Positions 54,528-64,000 of a DNA stretch of 64,000 nucleotides are shown here, in pieces. Both the position numbers and the translations under genes were made by a program. The notes beneath the pieces were generated by a model. It made no database searches, had not been told where the DNA came from, and worked only from the letters and a program-made list of their open reading frames with translations. Every line of letters begins with the position of its first letter. Within the stretch, counting starts at the first letter, position 1. Origin of the DNA: Methanobacterium sp964452085 (lineage in GTDB: Archaea; Methanobacteriota; Methanobacteria; Methanobacteriales; Methanobacteriaceae). Location: assembly GCA_964452085.1 (NCBI GenBank), contig CAYVKL010000004.1:124001-188000 (forward strand), written 5' to 3'.

Positions 54528-55736
54528 TTAAGAAGTTAGGGCATATAATAGTGCTAATGCAATGGCTACAAGGCCAAATTCCCAGTACCCAATATTCCAA
54601 CCGATTAAGGTGACAATGAAAACAAAAACAAAGATTAATATGACTTTTCCTGTTTTCTCCTGGAGGAATTCAACAATTGCACGGCTGAATTCTGAGGGCA
54701 CATAGTAAGCGTATATTCCATCAGCTAAATCAAAAACCATAACTGGAGAGTTGTTCCAAATCTTAATATCGTCAGCCATTTGCGCTCTTTCACCGGCTTC
54801 ACGACGACTTTTGCCTATACCTACCCTTAATCTAGCACCATTATTTAGAGCATGCCATGAAGAGTCAATTCCGGCTCTTAGTGCGGCGTCTTTGGTGGGT
54901 AAGTTAGCAATAAGGTCATCACCACCCTCACGGTACCCTTCAATTTTACCCTGGCAATCCTTTTCAATGAAACTTTTTATTTCATTCATGATTTTTACAA
55001 GCTTGTCACGACCCTGTTCCTCAATAAACTGGGTTGAATCAAAAGCATCAATGAAAAGATAATTATCGTATACTGCAGGGGTTCCTTCCAGTTTAGTAAG
55101 TTTACTGGAGAATACTATTGCAAATTCCCCTCCCAGTTTTGTGAATCCAACACCGGAAGTTTCTCCGATTTGTTTGTTGAGATTGATGGAACGTTCAATA
55201 GCAGCTGCTCCAGTCATACCAACCGCGGCTCTTACATCTATTGTTCTTTCCATACCTATCTTGATAAGCTCTACACCAACCCTTATGGCATCATTTTTTG
55301 ATAAGAGTCTGGAAACAATTTCAGTGTTACTTCTTTCCACAATGGTACCGTTTTCTTTCTTGATGAGTTGTACAAATTCATCAATAATCCTTTTGTTGCC
55401 ACTGAAAACTTCTACATATAAGTAACGATCACTACCCATTATGATGTTGCTTAAAAGAGCGTATTCATTAACATCATTTTCTGCAGATTTTATTTCAACA
55501 AATCTGCGGTTTTCAGGAATGTTGCCCCTACCAACTTCCTTTAAAAGGTTCTGGAATATATTCTCTGTAGTTATGTTAGCCCTTTCTATCTCCAGGAGCA
55601 TGGTTCGGGTGTAGTTCACCATTTCCACATATTCCTGTTCCCTCTCATTGGTAGGATAATATTTGGTACCAATACTCAAAACCCGATGTTTTAAGAGGAA
55701 ACCAAATAAAGTTCTTAACAGGTAATTGCCTGCCAT
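54528..55736 (-). CDS. Membrane-anchored protein with two palm-like domains, second with GGDD
   Basis: 402 residues. Residues about 105-185 and 226-322 align with each other: RYLYVEVFS with NYLFIDAFD, DAIRVGVELIKIGMERTIDV with AALRAGIDSSWHALNNGARL, and AAVGMTGAAAIERS with RVGIGKSRREAGERA. Only the second copy has the metal aspartates (FIDAFD) and GYREGGDDLIANLP at about 267-280. This is the fold of GGDEF cyclases, Cas10 and archaeal GTP cyclohydrolase III (which also has tandem copies, with GGDN). Two membrane helices close the protein (about 364-401). Start ATG 55736 directly follows the stop of the NYN gene. Product not predictable: a cyclic nucleotide, an oligonucleotide or a GTP hydrolysis product. 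Confidence 0.68.
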   Translation of the reverse strand: MAGNYLLRTLFGFLLKHRVLSIGTKYYPTNEREQEYVEMVNYTRTMLLEIERANITTENIFQNLLKEVGRGNIPENRRFVEIKSAENDVNEYALLSNIIMGSDRYLYVEVFSGNKRIIDEFVQLIKKENGTIVERSNTEIVSRLLSKNDAIRVGVELIKIGMERTIDVRAAVGMTGAAAIERSINLNKQIGETSGVGFTKLGGEFAIVFSSKLTKLEGTPAVYDNYLFIDAFDSTQFIEEQGRDKLVKIMNEIKSFIEKDCQGKIEGYREGGDDLIANLPTKDAALRAGIDSSWHALNNGARLRVGIGKSRREAGERAQMADDIKIWNNSPVMVFDLADGIYAYYVPSEFSRAIVEFLQEKTGKVILIFVFVFIVTLIGWNIGYWEFGLVAIALALLYALTS

Positions 55737-56759
55737 CTACTTGTCTCCTCCCTTGTCCAGGTTTATATCATAGTGGCCTGGTTTTTCCATTAGCATACTT
55801 GGTTTAACCGAGACTATGGGGAACTTCCAGGTCCCTAACCTGGCAGCAACAGTGCTGGCTATATTACGGGAGTTTTTCTTAACAAAAGAGTAATCATGAT
55901 CATTAATGGTTATATTCACATCAAATGGAGATTCCTCTAAAATTTCATCAGAGTAAATAATATTAAGTTCAAAAGTCCCGGGTTTAGTGAATAAATCATT
56001 TCTAACAGCAACCAGAGGGGCATGATCTAATTTCAAGCGATCACCCACAGTAACCGCAATATTACCTGCATTTCTAACAGCATCCCTATAGTCACGTGGA
56101 CTCACCAGTACAAATATTATAAAATCACTGGTTTTCTCGGCATCTTCAACCATTTGCATTACTTTATCAAATAGAGGAATTTTCATAAACACTCCTTCAA
56201 TCTTGGAGTCTATGCCTTCATCCTTACTTTTTGATATACGATCAATTGCTTCTTTAGCAACAGCAATACCGGAAAGTTTCTTATTTTTTTTCAGTTTATA
56301 AGAATCAAATCCTTTCTTCTCAAATTCAGATAAGGTTTGGGTACAAATTTTCTGTAAGATATTTTTTATTTTTTTGGGTTGAGCAGAACTACCAATAACT
56401 ATCTTCTCACCTTTGAAACTATAAGGAATTCTTCGGCTGTTAATGTCCCTAAATTCATCAAAATATTCCCGGAATGCATCATTGGATAATATTTTAGCGT
56501 CTTCATCTTCAGCCAGTTTAAGGATATAGTGATCTGCTGTGGTGCCAGAAGGTACTTGATGAACCTTTTCTTCATCAAGAAGTTTATTGAATTCTTCTTT
56601 CTCATCGATTTCGTGTCGAAGAGATGCGTCTGCTATGAGAATTGGATGATAGCCTAACTTTTCCAGTGCCTCTACTGCAACAAGTAATTTAGCTAAACTG
56701 GGTTTTCCATCTTTTTTCCCGTAATGGGCTACGTTAGATGCATCCACAATTACTTGCAA
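55737..56759 (-). CDS. NYN/PIN-type ribonuclease (Zc3h12a-like) with a duplicated C-terminal module
   Basis: 340 residues from TTG at 56759 after AGGTGA. Residues about 1-120 carry the nuclease pattern: VIVDASNVAHYG (first Asp), PILIADASLRHEID, SGTTADHYILKLAEDEDAKI and LSNDAFREYF. This matches Regnase/Zc3h12a-like NYN domains. The C-terminal third has an internal duplication: NIAVTVGDRL...PLVAVRNDL...KPGTFELNI and NIASTVAARL...PIVSVKPSM...KPGHYDINL. It sits between the phosphoesterase (4 bp gap) and the palm-domain gene (no gap). RNase activity is an inference from the motif set. Confidence 0.72.
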   Translation of the reverse strand: MQVIVDASNVAHYGKKDGKPSLAKLLVAVEALEKLGYHPILIADASLRHEIDEKEEFNKLLDEEKVHQVPSGTTADHYILKLAEDEDAKILSNDAFREYFDEFRDINSRRIPYSFKGEKIVIGSSAQPKKIKNILQKICTQTLSEFEKKGFDSYKLKKNKKLSGIAVAKEAIDRISKSKDEGIDSKIEGVFMKIPLFDKVMQMVEDAEKTSDFIIFVLVSPRDYRDAVRNAGNIAVTVGDRLKLDHAPLVAVRNDLFTKPGTFELNIIYSDEILEESPFDVNITINDHDYSFVKKNSRNIASTVAARLGTWKFPIVSVKPSMLMEKPGHYDINLDKGGDK

Positions 56760-56763
56760 TTAA

Positions 56764-57525
56764 TCACCTACACCTGTTTTCATATTTGGCCAGACAGCTT
56801 TTATTTCCATCAGCACTCTCTAAGTGAATTTCTATATATTCATCATCTATATTAATGGTATTAAAAGAAGGTATGTCTTTCCCTCTCAATTTCAAAGATG
56901 AAACAGTTCCAGCAGTGGCAAAAACTGTTTCATGAACAATCCAACTATGTGGAACGTGTTTATGACCTGATAAGACCAAATCAGCATTATTTTCAATTAA
57001 AGACATTAATATATCTCCAGCATCACTTAAAACATTTCTTTCCCGACCTGTGCGAGGAACAGGGATAATATGGTGATGTAATGCAATGATCTTAAACAAA
57101 CCTTCCTGGGAAGCAATTTTTATTTCTTTTTCCATAAAATGCTGCTGCGATCTACCTATTTTTCCATAATTAAGATCGGGTTCACTACTATCCAATCCAA
57201 TTACTTTAAATCCTTGTGAATTTCCGGTTTTCTTTACAGTGATAGTTCCGTAACGATGATCTTTAATAACTTCTTCAAAGCAACGGTTTCCCAGGTGGCG
57301 AGAATCATGGTTTCCCGGCACCACCACTATTGGACTTTTAAATTGTTTTAAATATTCTGCAGCTTGTTTTAATTCGGAATAATATCCATTATCAGATAAA
57401 TCACCAGTAATTATGGTGGCATCAGGTTCCATCTCATTAATTCTGTCTATTGCATTTATTATTAATTCTTCTCTAAATGCCAGTGCCCCTACATGCATAT
57501 CTGAAAGATGAACAATTAAAACCAT
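56764..57525 (-). CDS. Calcineurin-like metallophosphoesterase
   Basis: 253 residues. All metal motifs are visible: SDMHVG (D-x-H), TGDLSDNG (GD), PGNHDSRH (GNHD), ALHHHIIP and SGHKHVPH (GHxH). Similar proteins include CpdA-like cyclic-nucleotide phosphodiesterases, so in this operon it could hydrolyse a product of the palm-domain protein; that is speculation. The ATG directly abuts the nac stop; GAGG is 9 nt upstream. Confidence 0.85.
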   Translation of the reverse strand: MVLIVHLSDMHVGALAFREELIINAIDRINEMEPDATIITGDLSDNGYYSELKQAAEYLKQFKSPIVVVPGNHDSRHLGNRCFEEVIKDHRYGTITVKKTGNSQGFKVIGLDSSEPDLNYGKIGRSQQHFMEKEIKIASQEGLFKIIALHHHIIPVPRTGRERNVLSDAGDILMSLIENNADLVLSGHKHVPHSWIVHETVFATAGTVSSLKLRGKDIPSFNTINIDDEYIEIHLESADGNKSCLAKYENRCR

Positions 57526-57878
57526 TTAATTTAACCTCAATATGGCCTCGGCTAGATCTCCATTGGTTTCTTCCAGTGTTTTTCGAGCTTCTTCCTTGCT
57601 GACTCCAGTTTGAGTGGCAACCAGATCCACATCATCATCCGGAATAACGAGTTCAGCTTCAATTTTTCTTTCCTTGACCTTTCCTGATATTTGGTATGTG
57701 TCCTGTCCCATGAAGTTCATCACGTTGACTTTAGGACTGGTTATAATCATTTCTTTATTTTTAAACTTGATTACTACTTCAGTTACACCTTTAACATCTT
57801 TCATGTCCATTCCCATTTGTTTCATGGACCTCTGCATCTGTTTAAGTTGTTTAGGGTTCATTCCTGCACCAGGTAACA

Positions 57879-57879
<1 letters not shown>
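57526..57879 (-). CDS. nac: Nascent polypeptide-associated complex protein
   Basis: 117 residues, standard for archaeal NAC. Met-rich N-terminus (MNPKQLKQMQRSMKQMGMDM), NAC domain VTEVVIKFKNKEMIITSPKV and QDTYQISGKV, and a C-terminal UBA domain (VDLVATQTGVSKEEARKTLE, GDLAEAILRL). It binds ribosomes as a homodimer and shields emerging chains. Its ATG overlaps the tgtA stop by one base, and the ribosome site GGAGG lies inside the tgtA end, so translation is coupled. Confidence 0.95.
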
Positions 57880-59906
<2,027 letters not shown>

Positions 59907-60028
59907 ATCTTTCACCTAACTTAATTATAAATCTTAAATTGGTCATTAAAAGTTTACCACTATAAATCATCATTATTGAGAGTTGATAAGTTTTTTATCA
60001 TCTTTAAACTCTCCTATCAAAAAATTCA

Positions 60029-61270
60029 TCAATCCTTTCCGGTAATAATAGTTAATCTTTTTTCCATCTCTATAACTCGTTCTCTAGAATTAGAATGAAT
60101 TCCGCCGTTACAATGACATATACACTTAGAATACTGAGGGCAAACCAGATAACGTGCTTTTTTTGAATTAAAATTTTTTATCCCTATCTTTTGCAAATGT
60201 TTTAAAACCCTTCTTTTAGTACGTTCATCATCTATGATTTCAACAAGATAAATCGGTGTTTTCACTGTGGATGCCATTTTAAGTTTATCTCTAACAACAA
60301 TACGCTCGTTTTGACGTCTAATAAAAATTTTTTCCCTGGAATCAGTTAATTCAGGGTCTCTGAAAGGTATCCCTGCATCTGATAGAGCGATCATACGTTC
60401 ATCATTTCTGGATAATGGATGAACAATTTTATTTGGGTCTTTTGAAGCTATGGTTCCACCTGATCGACTCATCAATGGTCCCTCACCAACATGTAAACCT
60501 ACACTTATAAGTGCATATCTCACCGGAGCGGCTGAAGTGTATGTTAATATTAATCCATTATCTTTCAATCGAGAACTAAGTTTTAAAAGAAAATCGTAAC
60601 TGTAAAGTTCAGGAGATTTACCTGGACTGAATGGATCCAGAAAGATAGCGTCATATTTTTTATTAGAAGAAATCTCTAATAACATTTCACGGGCATCTTT
60701 ACAGTGTACACGAACATCAATGTAGTCAGGAATCTCTTTATCTTCTTTAGGATATTTAATATATTCACTTTTTATAAGGTAATTTTCAATAGTTCTTCTA
60801 ATAATACGGTGCGATTCAGATGGAGTGGGGATTAATAATGATGCTGCCAATGTTTCCAAGGATATTTCCACCAGATCGATTTCTATTTTTTCTATTTCTG
60901 TATTAATTGCAGGATCCATAATTATTTCAAGTGCAGCTGCTGAATTAAATCCCAATCCACTACAAATATCAAGAATTGAAATATTTTTCTTTCCCTGAAG
61001 ATTTGCAGGATTAACAAATTTTGTTTTAGCCTCGAGATAAGCACCATGACTAGTGTGCATGGTTTCAGAAGAATTATTTATCCTATTTGAATGCAAAGTA
61101 AAGGTTCCATCATCAGTTTTGACCAGATAGTTTTTAATCTCATCTACAGCCCATTTACGGGCATAAATGTTTCCATTTATTTCTTCCTGGAACCAACGCT
61201 TTACCAATAAAATAACATCATCTTCAGGAGTTAGTGGATTATAAACTCGATTATGAACGGAATCTTGCAT
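60029..61270 (-). CDS. MnmC-like SAM-dependent methyltransferase
   Basis: 413 residues. FTLHSNRINNSSETMHTSHG, ILDICSGLGFNSAAALEI (SAM motif I) and YDAIFLDPFSPGKSPELYSY are the marks of the MnmC methyltransferase domain acting on wobble-uridine side chains of tRNA. The FAD oxidase half of bacterial MnmC is absent. The C-terminal about 130 residues are an extra region ending in a cysteine cluster CPQYSKCICHC, possibly metal binding. Next to tgtA in the same direction but separated by 122 bp. Confidence 0.75.
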   Translation of the reverse strand: MQDSVHNRVYNPLTPEDDVILLVKRWFQEEINGNIYARKWAVDEIKNYLVKTDDGTFTLHSNRINNSSETMHTSHGAYLEAKTKFVNPANLQGKKNISILDICSGLGFNSAAALEIIMDPAINTEIEKIEIDLVEISLETLAASLLIPTPSESHRIIRRTIENYLIKSEYIKYPKEDKEIPDYIDVRVHCKDAREMLLEISSNKKYDAIFLDPFSPGKSPELYSYDFLLKLSSRLKDNGLILTYTSAAPVRYALISVGLHVGEGPLMSRSGGTIASKDPNKIVHPLSRNDERMIALSDAGIPFRDPELTDSREKIFIRRQNERIVVRDKLKMASTVKTPIYLVEIIDDERTKRRVLKHLQKIGIKNFNSKKARYLVCPQYSKCICHCNGGIHSNSRERVIEMEKRLTIITGKD

Positions 61271-61508
61271 GAAAATAAACCCTTAATGCTTTAAAGTGAA
61301 ATAATTTACTGGAATTTCAAGTATATTCTTTTTTAATACAAGGTTAAAAGTGATTAGATTGTGTTGATTCAAGTTTAATCATTTTACCGAATGTAAGTAA
61401 ATTATAATTTAAACATACAACTACTTAAAATTAGGGATAATATCAAATTAATGAAATTAACGTACTTAATTTATAATTTAAGAGTTTATGATTTTAGGAG
61501 TGATTGTA

Positions 61509-62093
61509 GTGATAAAGATAATTGGAATTGTAGGAAGTCCACGTAAAGGTCGTAATACTGAATGCTTAGTTAAAGAAGCTCTTAAAGCTGCGGAAAATGT
61601 AGGAGTTGAAACTGAATTAATTAGTTTAGCAAGTAGTGAAATTGAACCATGCATTGCATGTGATATATGTAAAGCAACTGGTGAATGTGCTATATATGAT
61701 GATATACCACACATACTGTCAAAAATGATAGATTCCCAGGGTATTATCATTGGAAGCCCTGTATACTTTGGAAATGTTACTGCACAACTCAAAATTTTAA
61801 TGGATCGTTCCCGACCTCTTCGAATGGACTTTAAACTTAAAAACAAAGTAGGTGGGGCCATTAGTGTCGGCGGATCCCGTAACGGCGGTCAAGAAACCAC
61901 TATATCTGCCATTCACGAATTCATGTTAATTCATGATGTTGTTATTGTCGGCGATGGTGCTCCTCTAGCACACTACGGAGGTACTGGAGTAGGTATTGCA
62001 GAAGATAAAGCTGAAAAAGATTTAATAGGATTAGAAACTTCTAAAAACTTAGGTACTCGTGTGGCTGAACTGGCCATTAAATTAAATGAATAA
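61509..62093 (+). CDS. Iron-sulfur flavoprotein / NADPH-FMN reductase family
   Basis: 194 residues from GTG at 61509, 8 nt after GGAG. IGIVGSPRKGRNTECLVKEA (flavin loop), CIACDICKATGEC (compact cysteine motif of methanogen Isf), IIIGSPVYFGNVTAQLKILM and GGAISVGGSRNGGQETT are typical. Isf proteins pass electrons between ferredoxin and O2 or H2O2 or other acceptors. It is related to the proteins at 7599 and 8429. Confidence 0.85.
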   Translation: MIKIIGIVGSPRKGRNTECLVKEALKAAENVGVETELISLASSEIEPCIACDICKATGECAIYDDIPHILSKMIDSQGIIIGSPVYFGNVTAQLKILMDRSRPLRMDFKLKNKVGGAISVGGSRNGGQETTISAIHEFMLIHDVVIVGDGAPLAHYGGTGVGIAEDKAEKDLIGLETSKNLGTRVAELAIKLNE

Positions 62094-62230
62094 AGGTTTA
62101 TTAAGCATTGATAACCATGGAAAAATACATTACTTTAAAAAAAAAATGTGAGAGCAATATATTTTAATTAAATAATTAAAAAGAATAATTTAATACATAA
62201 CTCCTGAATTTGAAGGAAGGAGAATTGAAA

Positions 62231-62956
62231 TTGAAGGATAATATTGAAATCTCTCAAAAACTATTTAGAGAACATACCAATGGCATTTACATTGTTATGC
62301 CTGCTTATAATGAAGAGAAAACCATAAAAGACGTTATGCGAGAGCTTATTTCCCTTGACCTTAATATAATTGTTGTTGATGATGGTTCATCTGATGATAC
62401 ATCTTCAGTTGTAATTGACTTCATAAAACAATATCCTAACAAGGTAAATTTATACAGACATCCTTTAAACAGAGGATTAGGAGCAGCTATTTCTACTGGA
62501 ATTGAAGCAGCGCTAACTTATAATTCTGAAATTATTGTCACTTTTGATGCTGATGGACAGCATCATTCCCAGGACCTAATCCCTCTTTGTCAACCTATCA
62601 TCCAGAACCAGGCCGATGTAGTAATTGGAATAAGGAACTTTGATGAGATGCCTTTCCGAAAGAAGTTTGGTAACGTTGTTATGAATATTATAACTCTTAT
62701 TTTTTATGGGAAGGATGTTGAAGACTCCCAATCTGGCCTTAGAGCATTCAATCATAAAGCAGCAGAGTTATTGGAACTTCATTCTCGTGATTACGGAGTT
62801 TCTTCTGAGATTATTGGAGAAATTCGTAGAAAAAATCTGCAAATGGCGGAGGTTCCTATGAGCACCATTTACACTGATTATTCACTTTCAAAAGGAACTA
62901 ATACCAAGGTGGGTTTGAAGATACTTGCAAAACTCATTCGTGATATTTTAAAATAG
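62231..62956 (+). CDS. GT2 glycosyltransferase (dolichyl-phosphate mannosyl/glucosyltransferase-like)
   Basis: 241 residues from TTG at 62231, 8 nt after GGAG. IYIVMPAYNEEKTIKDVMRE, IIVVDDGSSDDTSSV and VTFDADGQHHSQDLIP (DxD), then SGLRAFNHKAAELL, match DPM1-like enzymes. No membrane helix, so it acts at the inner face of the membrane on a lipid carrier. Followed 78 bp later by a DUF2304 membrane protein that often accompanies this family. Probably feeds N-glycosylation or surface glycan synthesis. Confidence 0.88.
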   Translation: MKDNIEISQKLFREHTNGIYIVMPAYNEEKTIKDVMRELISLDLNIIVVDDGSSDDTSSVVIDFIKQYPNKVNLYRHPLNRGLGAAISTGIEAALTYNSEIIVTFDADGQHHSQDLIPLCQPIIQNQADVVIGIRNFDEMPFRKKFGNVVMNIITLIFYGKDVEDSQSGLRAFNHKAAELLELHSRDYGVSSEIIGEIRRKNLQMAEVPMSTIYTDYSLSKGTNTKVGLKILAKLIRDILK

Positions 62957-63034
62957 GCAAGCATAGTTTAAAAAATATAGTTAGCCATATAATATATAAC
63001 AAAAATGTTATTAAAAGAATAGGAGCATGTATAA

Positions 63035-63406
63035 ATGATATTATACCAGTATATAGGATTATTTATTGGAATTGTTGGCATGATTTTTACTTTTTTAAGG
63101 TTTAAAGATGCTAAGATGTCTTTTAACATGTTATTGGTGTGGGCAGTCATATGGTTGCTTTTGATTATATTTTCAATCTATCCAGAAACAACATCAATAC
63201 TGGCTAGTGTGACTGGAATCGGACGAGGACTGGACCTTATACTAATTATTGGACTTATAGGGTGTTATTATTTCATTTTTAAAATATATAATTTAATTGA
63301 GAATGTTGAAGAAGAAATAACTTCTTTGGTTCGAGAAATAGCATTACAGAGAGGCGAAACTGGAGAAAAAACTAGTGAAAGTTCTCATAAAGATGAAGAT
63401 TCTTAA
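63035..63406 (+). CDS. DUF2304 membrane protein
   Basis: 123 residues. Helices at about 4-21, 32-50 and 65-90, with LLVWAVIWLLLIIFSIYPE between, then a charged coiled tail (ENVEEEITSLVREIALQRGE). Typical partner of GT2 glycosyltransferases, perhaps holding them at the membrane. GGAG lies 9 nt upstream. Confidence 0.78.
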   Translation: MILYQYIGLFIGIVGMIFTFLRFKDAKMSFNMLLVWAVIWLLLIIFSIYPETTSILASVTGIGRGLDLILIIGLIGCYYFIFKIYNLIENVEEEITSLVREIALQRGETGEKTSESSHKDEDS

Positions 63407-63521
63407 TGATGTTATGGATACCATAATACATTAACAAATAATAATTCCAAAAATGATTATCAAATAATAAGTGATATTCCTAATAAATTATTTTTATCCA
63501 ATTTATATTCTGATAAATGTA

Positions 63522-64000
63522 TTAATCATTGAAAGAATCAATAGATCGATTTAAATGATTCAATAATCGTTGCCCTGAATTGTTTAAGGTCCAAAAATCA
63601 TTTACAACTTTAATCGAGTTTTTAGATAATGTTTCAGATCTTTCGATATCTAAAAGAAGTCCTGTAATTTCTTTGGAAAATGCTTCTTCGTCTCTTTCTG
63701 TGAGAATACCAGTTTGATGATGAATAACACTTTCACGCACCCCTCCTTCTTTCACTGCAACAACAGGTGTTCCACAACTCATTGCTTCTAAAGGAACTAA
63801 ACCAAATGGTTCAAGATAAGGTGCATAAACAACCATCTTTGCCTTATTGTAAAGAGAAACTAGTTCATCATCACTGATTAAATTTAATACTCGTAAATGA
63901 ACATTTAATTTGCCTGCAAGATTTTTTAAGTAATTTTGCCAGTCAATATTCCCCTGATCTGATACAATAACAAATTCTGGGCGTATTTGTGACTCAATTT
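63522..64000 (-). CDS. GT4-family glycosyltransferase, C-terminal part (cut by window edge)
   Basis: The frame is open to the right edge; about 158 residues are visible. SDQGNIDWQNYLKNLAG, LISDDELVSLYNKAKMVVYA and YLEPFGLVPLEAMSCGTPVV with VAVKEGGVRESV hold the E-x7-E motif and nucleotide-sugar-binding region of GT4/GT-B enzymes. The N-terminal acceptor domain lies outside. Donor sugar unknown. Converges on the GT2/DUF2304 pair, so the region may be a glycan locus. Confidence 0.88.
   Translation of the reverse strand, partial: IESQIRPEFVIVSDQGNIDWQNYLKNLAGKLNVHLRVLNLISDDELVSLYNKAKMVVYAPYLEPFGLVPLEAMSCGTPVVAVKEGGVRESVIHHQTGILTERDEEAFSKEITGLLLDIERSETLSKNSIKVVNDFWTLNNSGQRLLNHLNRSIDSFND

Overview
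The window is AT-rich archaeal DNA, most likely from a Methanobacterium-like member of the Methanobacteriales. Pointers are an archaeosine tRNA-guanine transglycosylase next to an archaeal NAC, an F420H2 oxidase-type flavodiiron protein, LL-diaminopimelate aminotransferase, a Mur-ligase homologue of the pseudomurein type, Cys-His-Asp peptidases fused to wall-binding domains, a beta-helix adhesin, BRE/TATA promoters and strong GGAGGTG ribosome sites. No tRNA, rRNA, CRISPR array or intact transposon was found.

Layout. 0-2.2 kb is a decayed edge: a 5'-truncated gene, a frameshifted ribbon-helix-helix gene, and a truncated gene running into an endonuclease/exonuclease/phosphatase gene. 2.3-7.3 kb carries a PsbP-like lipoprotein, a large adhesin and a membrane SpoIIE-type phosphatase. 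7.6-9.9 kb is two flavin reductases and a TetR regulator with a double operator. 10-16 kb holds a stand-alone CARF-like regulator and several secreted hydrolase-like proteins. 16.3-19.7 kb is a compact cluster of one small Ras-like GTPase with three roadblock-type proteins and two further genes. 19.7-33 kb is a mix of small metabolic, zinc-ribbon, membrane, TPR, HEPN and PsbP-like genes, including a histidine-kinase-like ATPase fused to GNAT. 33.3-37 kb has two paralogous wall peptidases with matching promoters. 37.6-48 kb holds a ureohydrolase, flavodiiron protein, YhaM-like nuclease, RNase J-like protein, a long disordered zinc-ribbon protein and an MFS exporter. 48-54 kb is a biosynthetic stretch (Mur ligase, DapL, RmlD-like, ArgJ). 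54-60 kb is a probable operon: tgtA, nac, phosphoesterase, NYN nuclease and a membrane protein with two palm-like domains. 60-64 kb ends with an MnmC-like methyltransferase, an iron-sulfur flavoprotein and glycosyltransferases.

Three things stand out. (1) The GTPase/roadblock cluster resembles bacterial conservon or MglA/MglB-type switches. (2) The operon at 54-60 kb joins an RNA-modification gene and NAC to a putative RNase and to a membrane protein with a degenerate palm domain followed by one carrying GGDD, as in GTP cyclohydrolase III or cyclic-nucleotide synthases. (3) Several genes, mostly for exported proteins, have a well-placed Shine-Dalgarno site followed not by ATG/GTG/TTG but by ATT, CTG or ACG; in two paralogues the ATT is at the same place. 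Start positions given here follow ribosome-site geometry (GGAGG plus about 7 nt, or GGTG plus about 5 nt), so several differ from the longest open frame.
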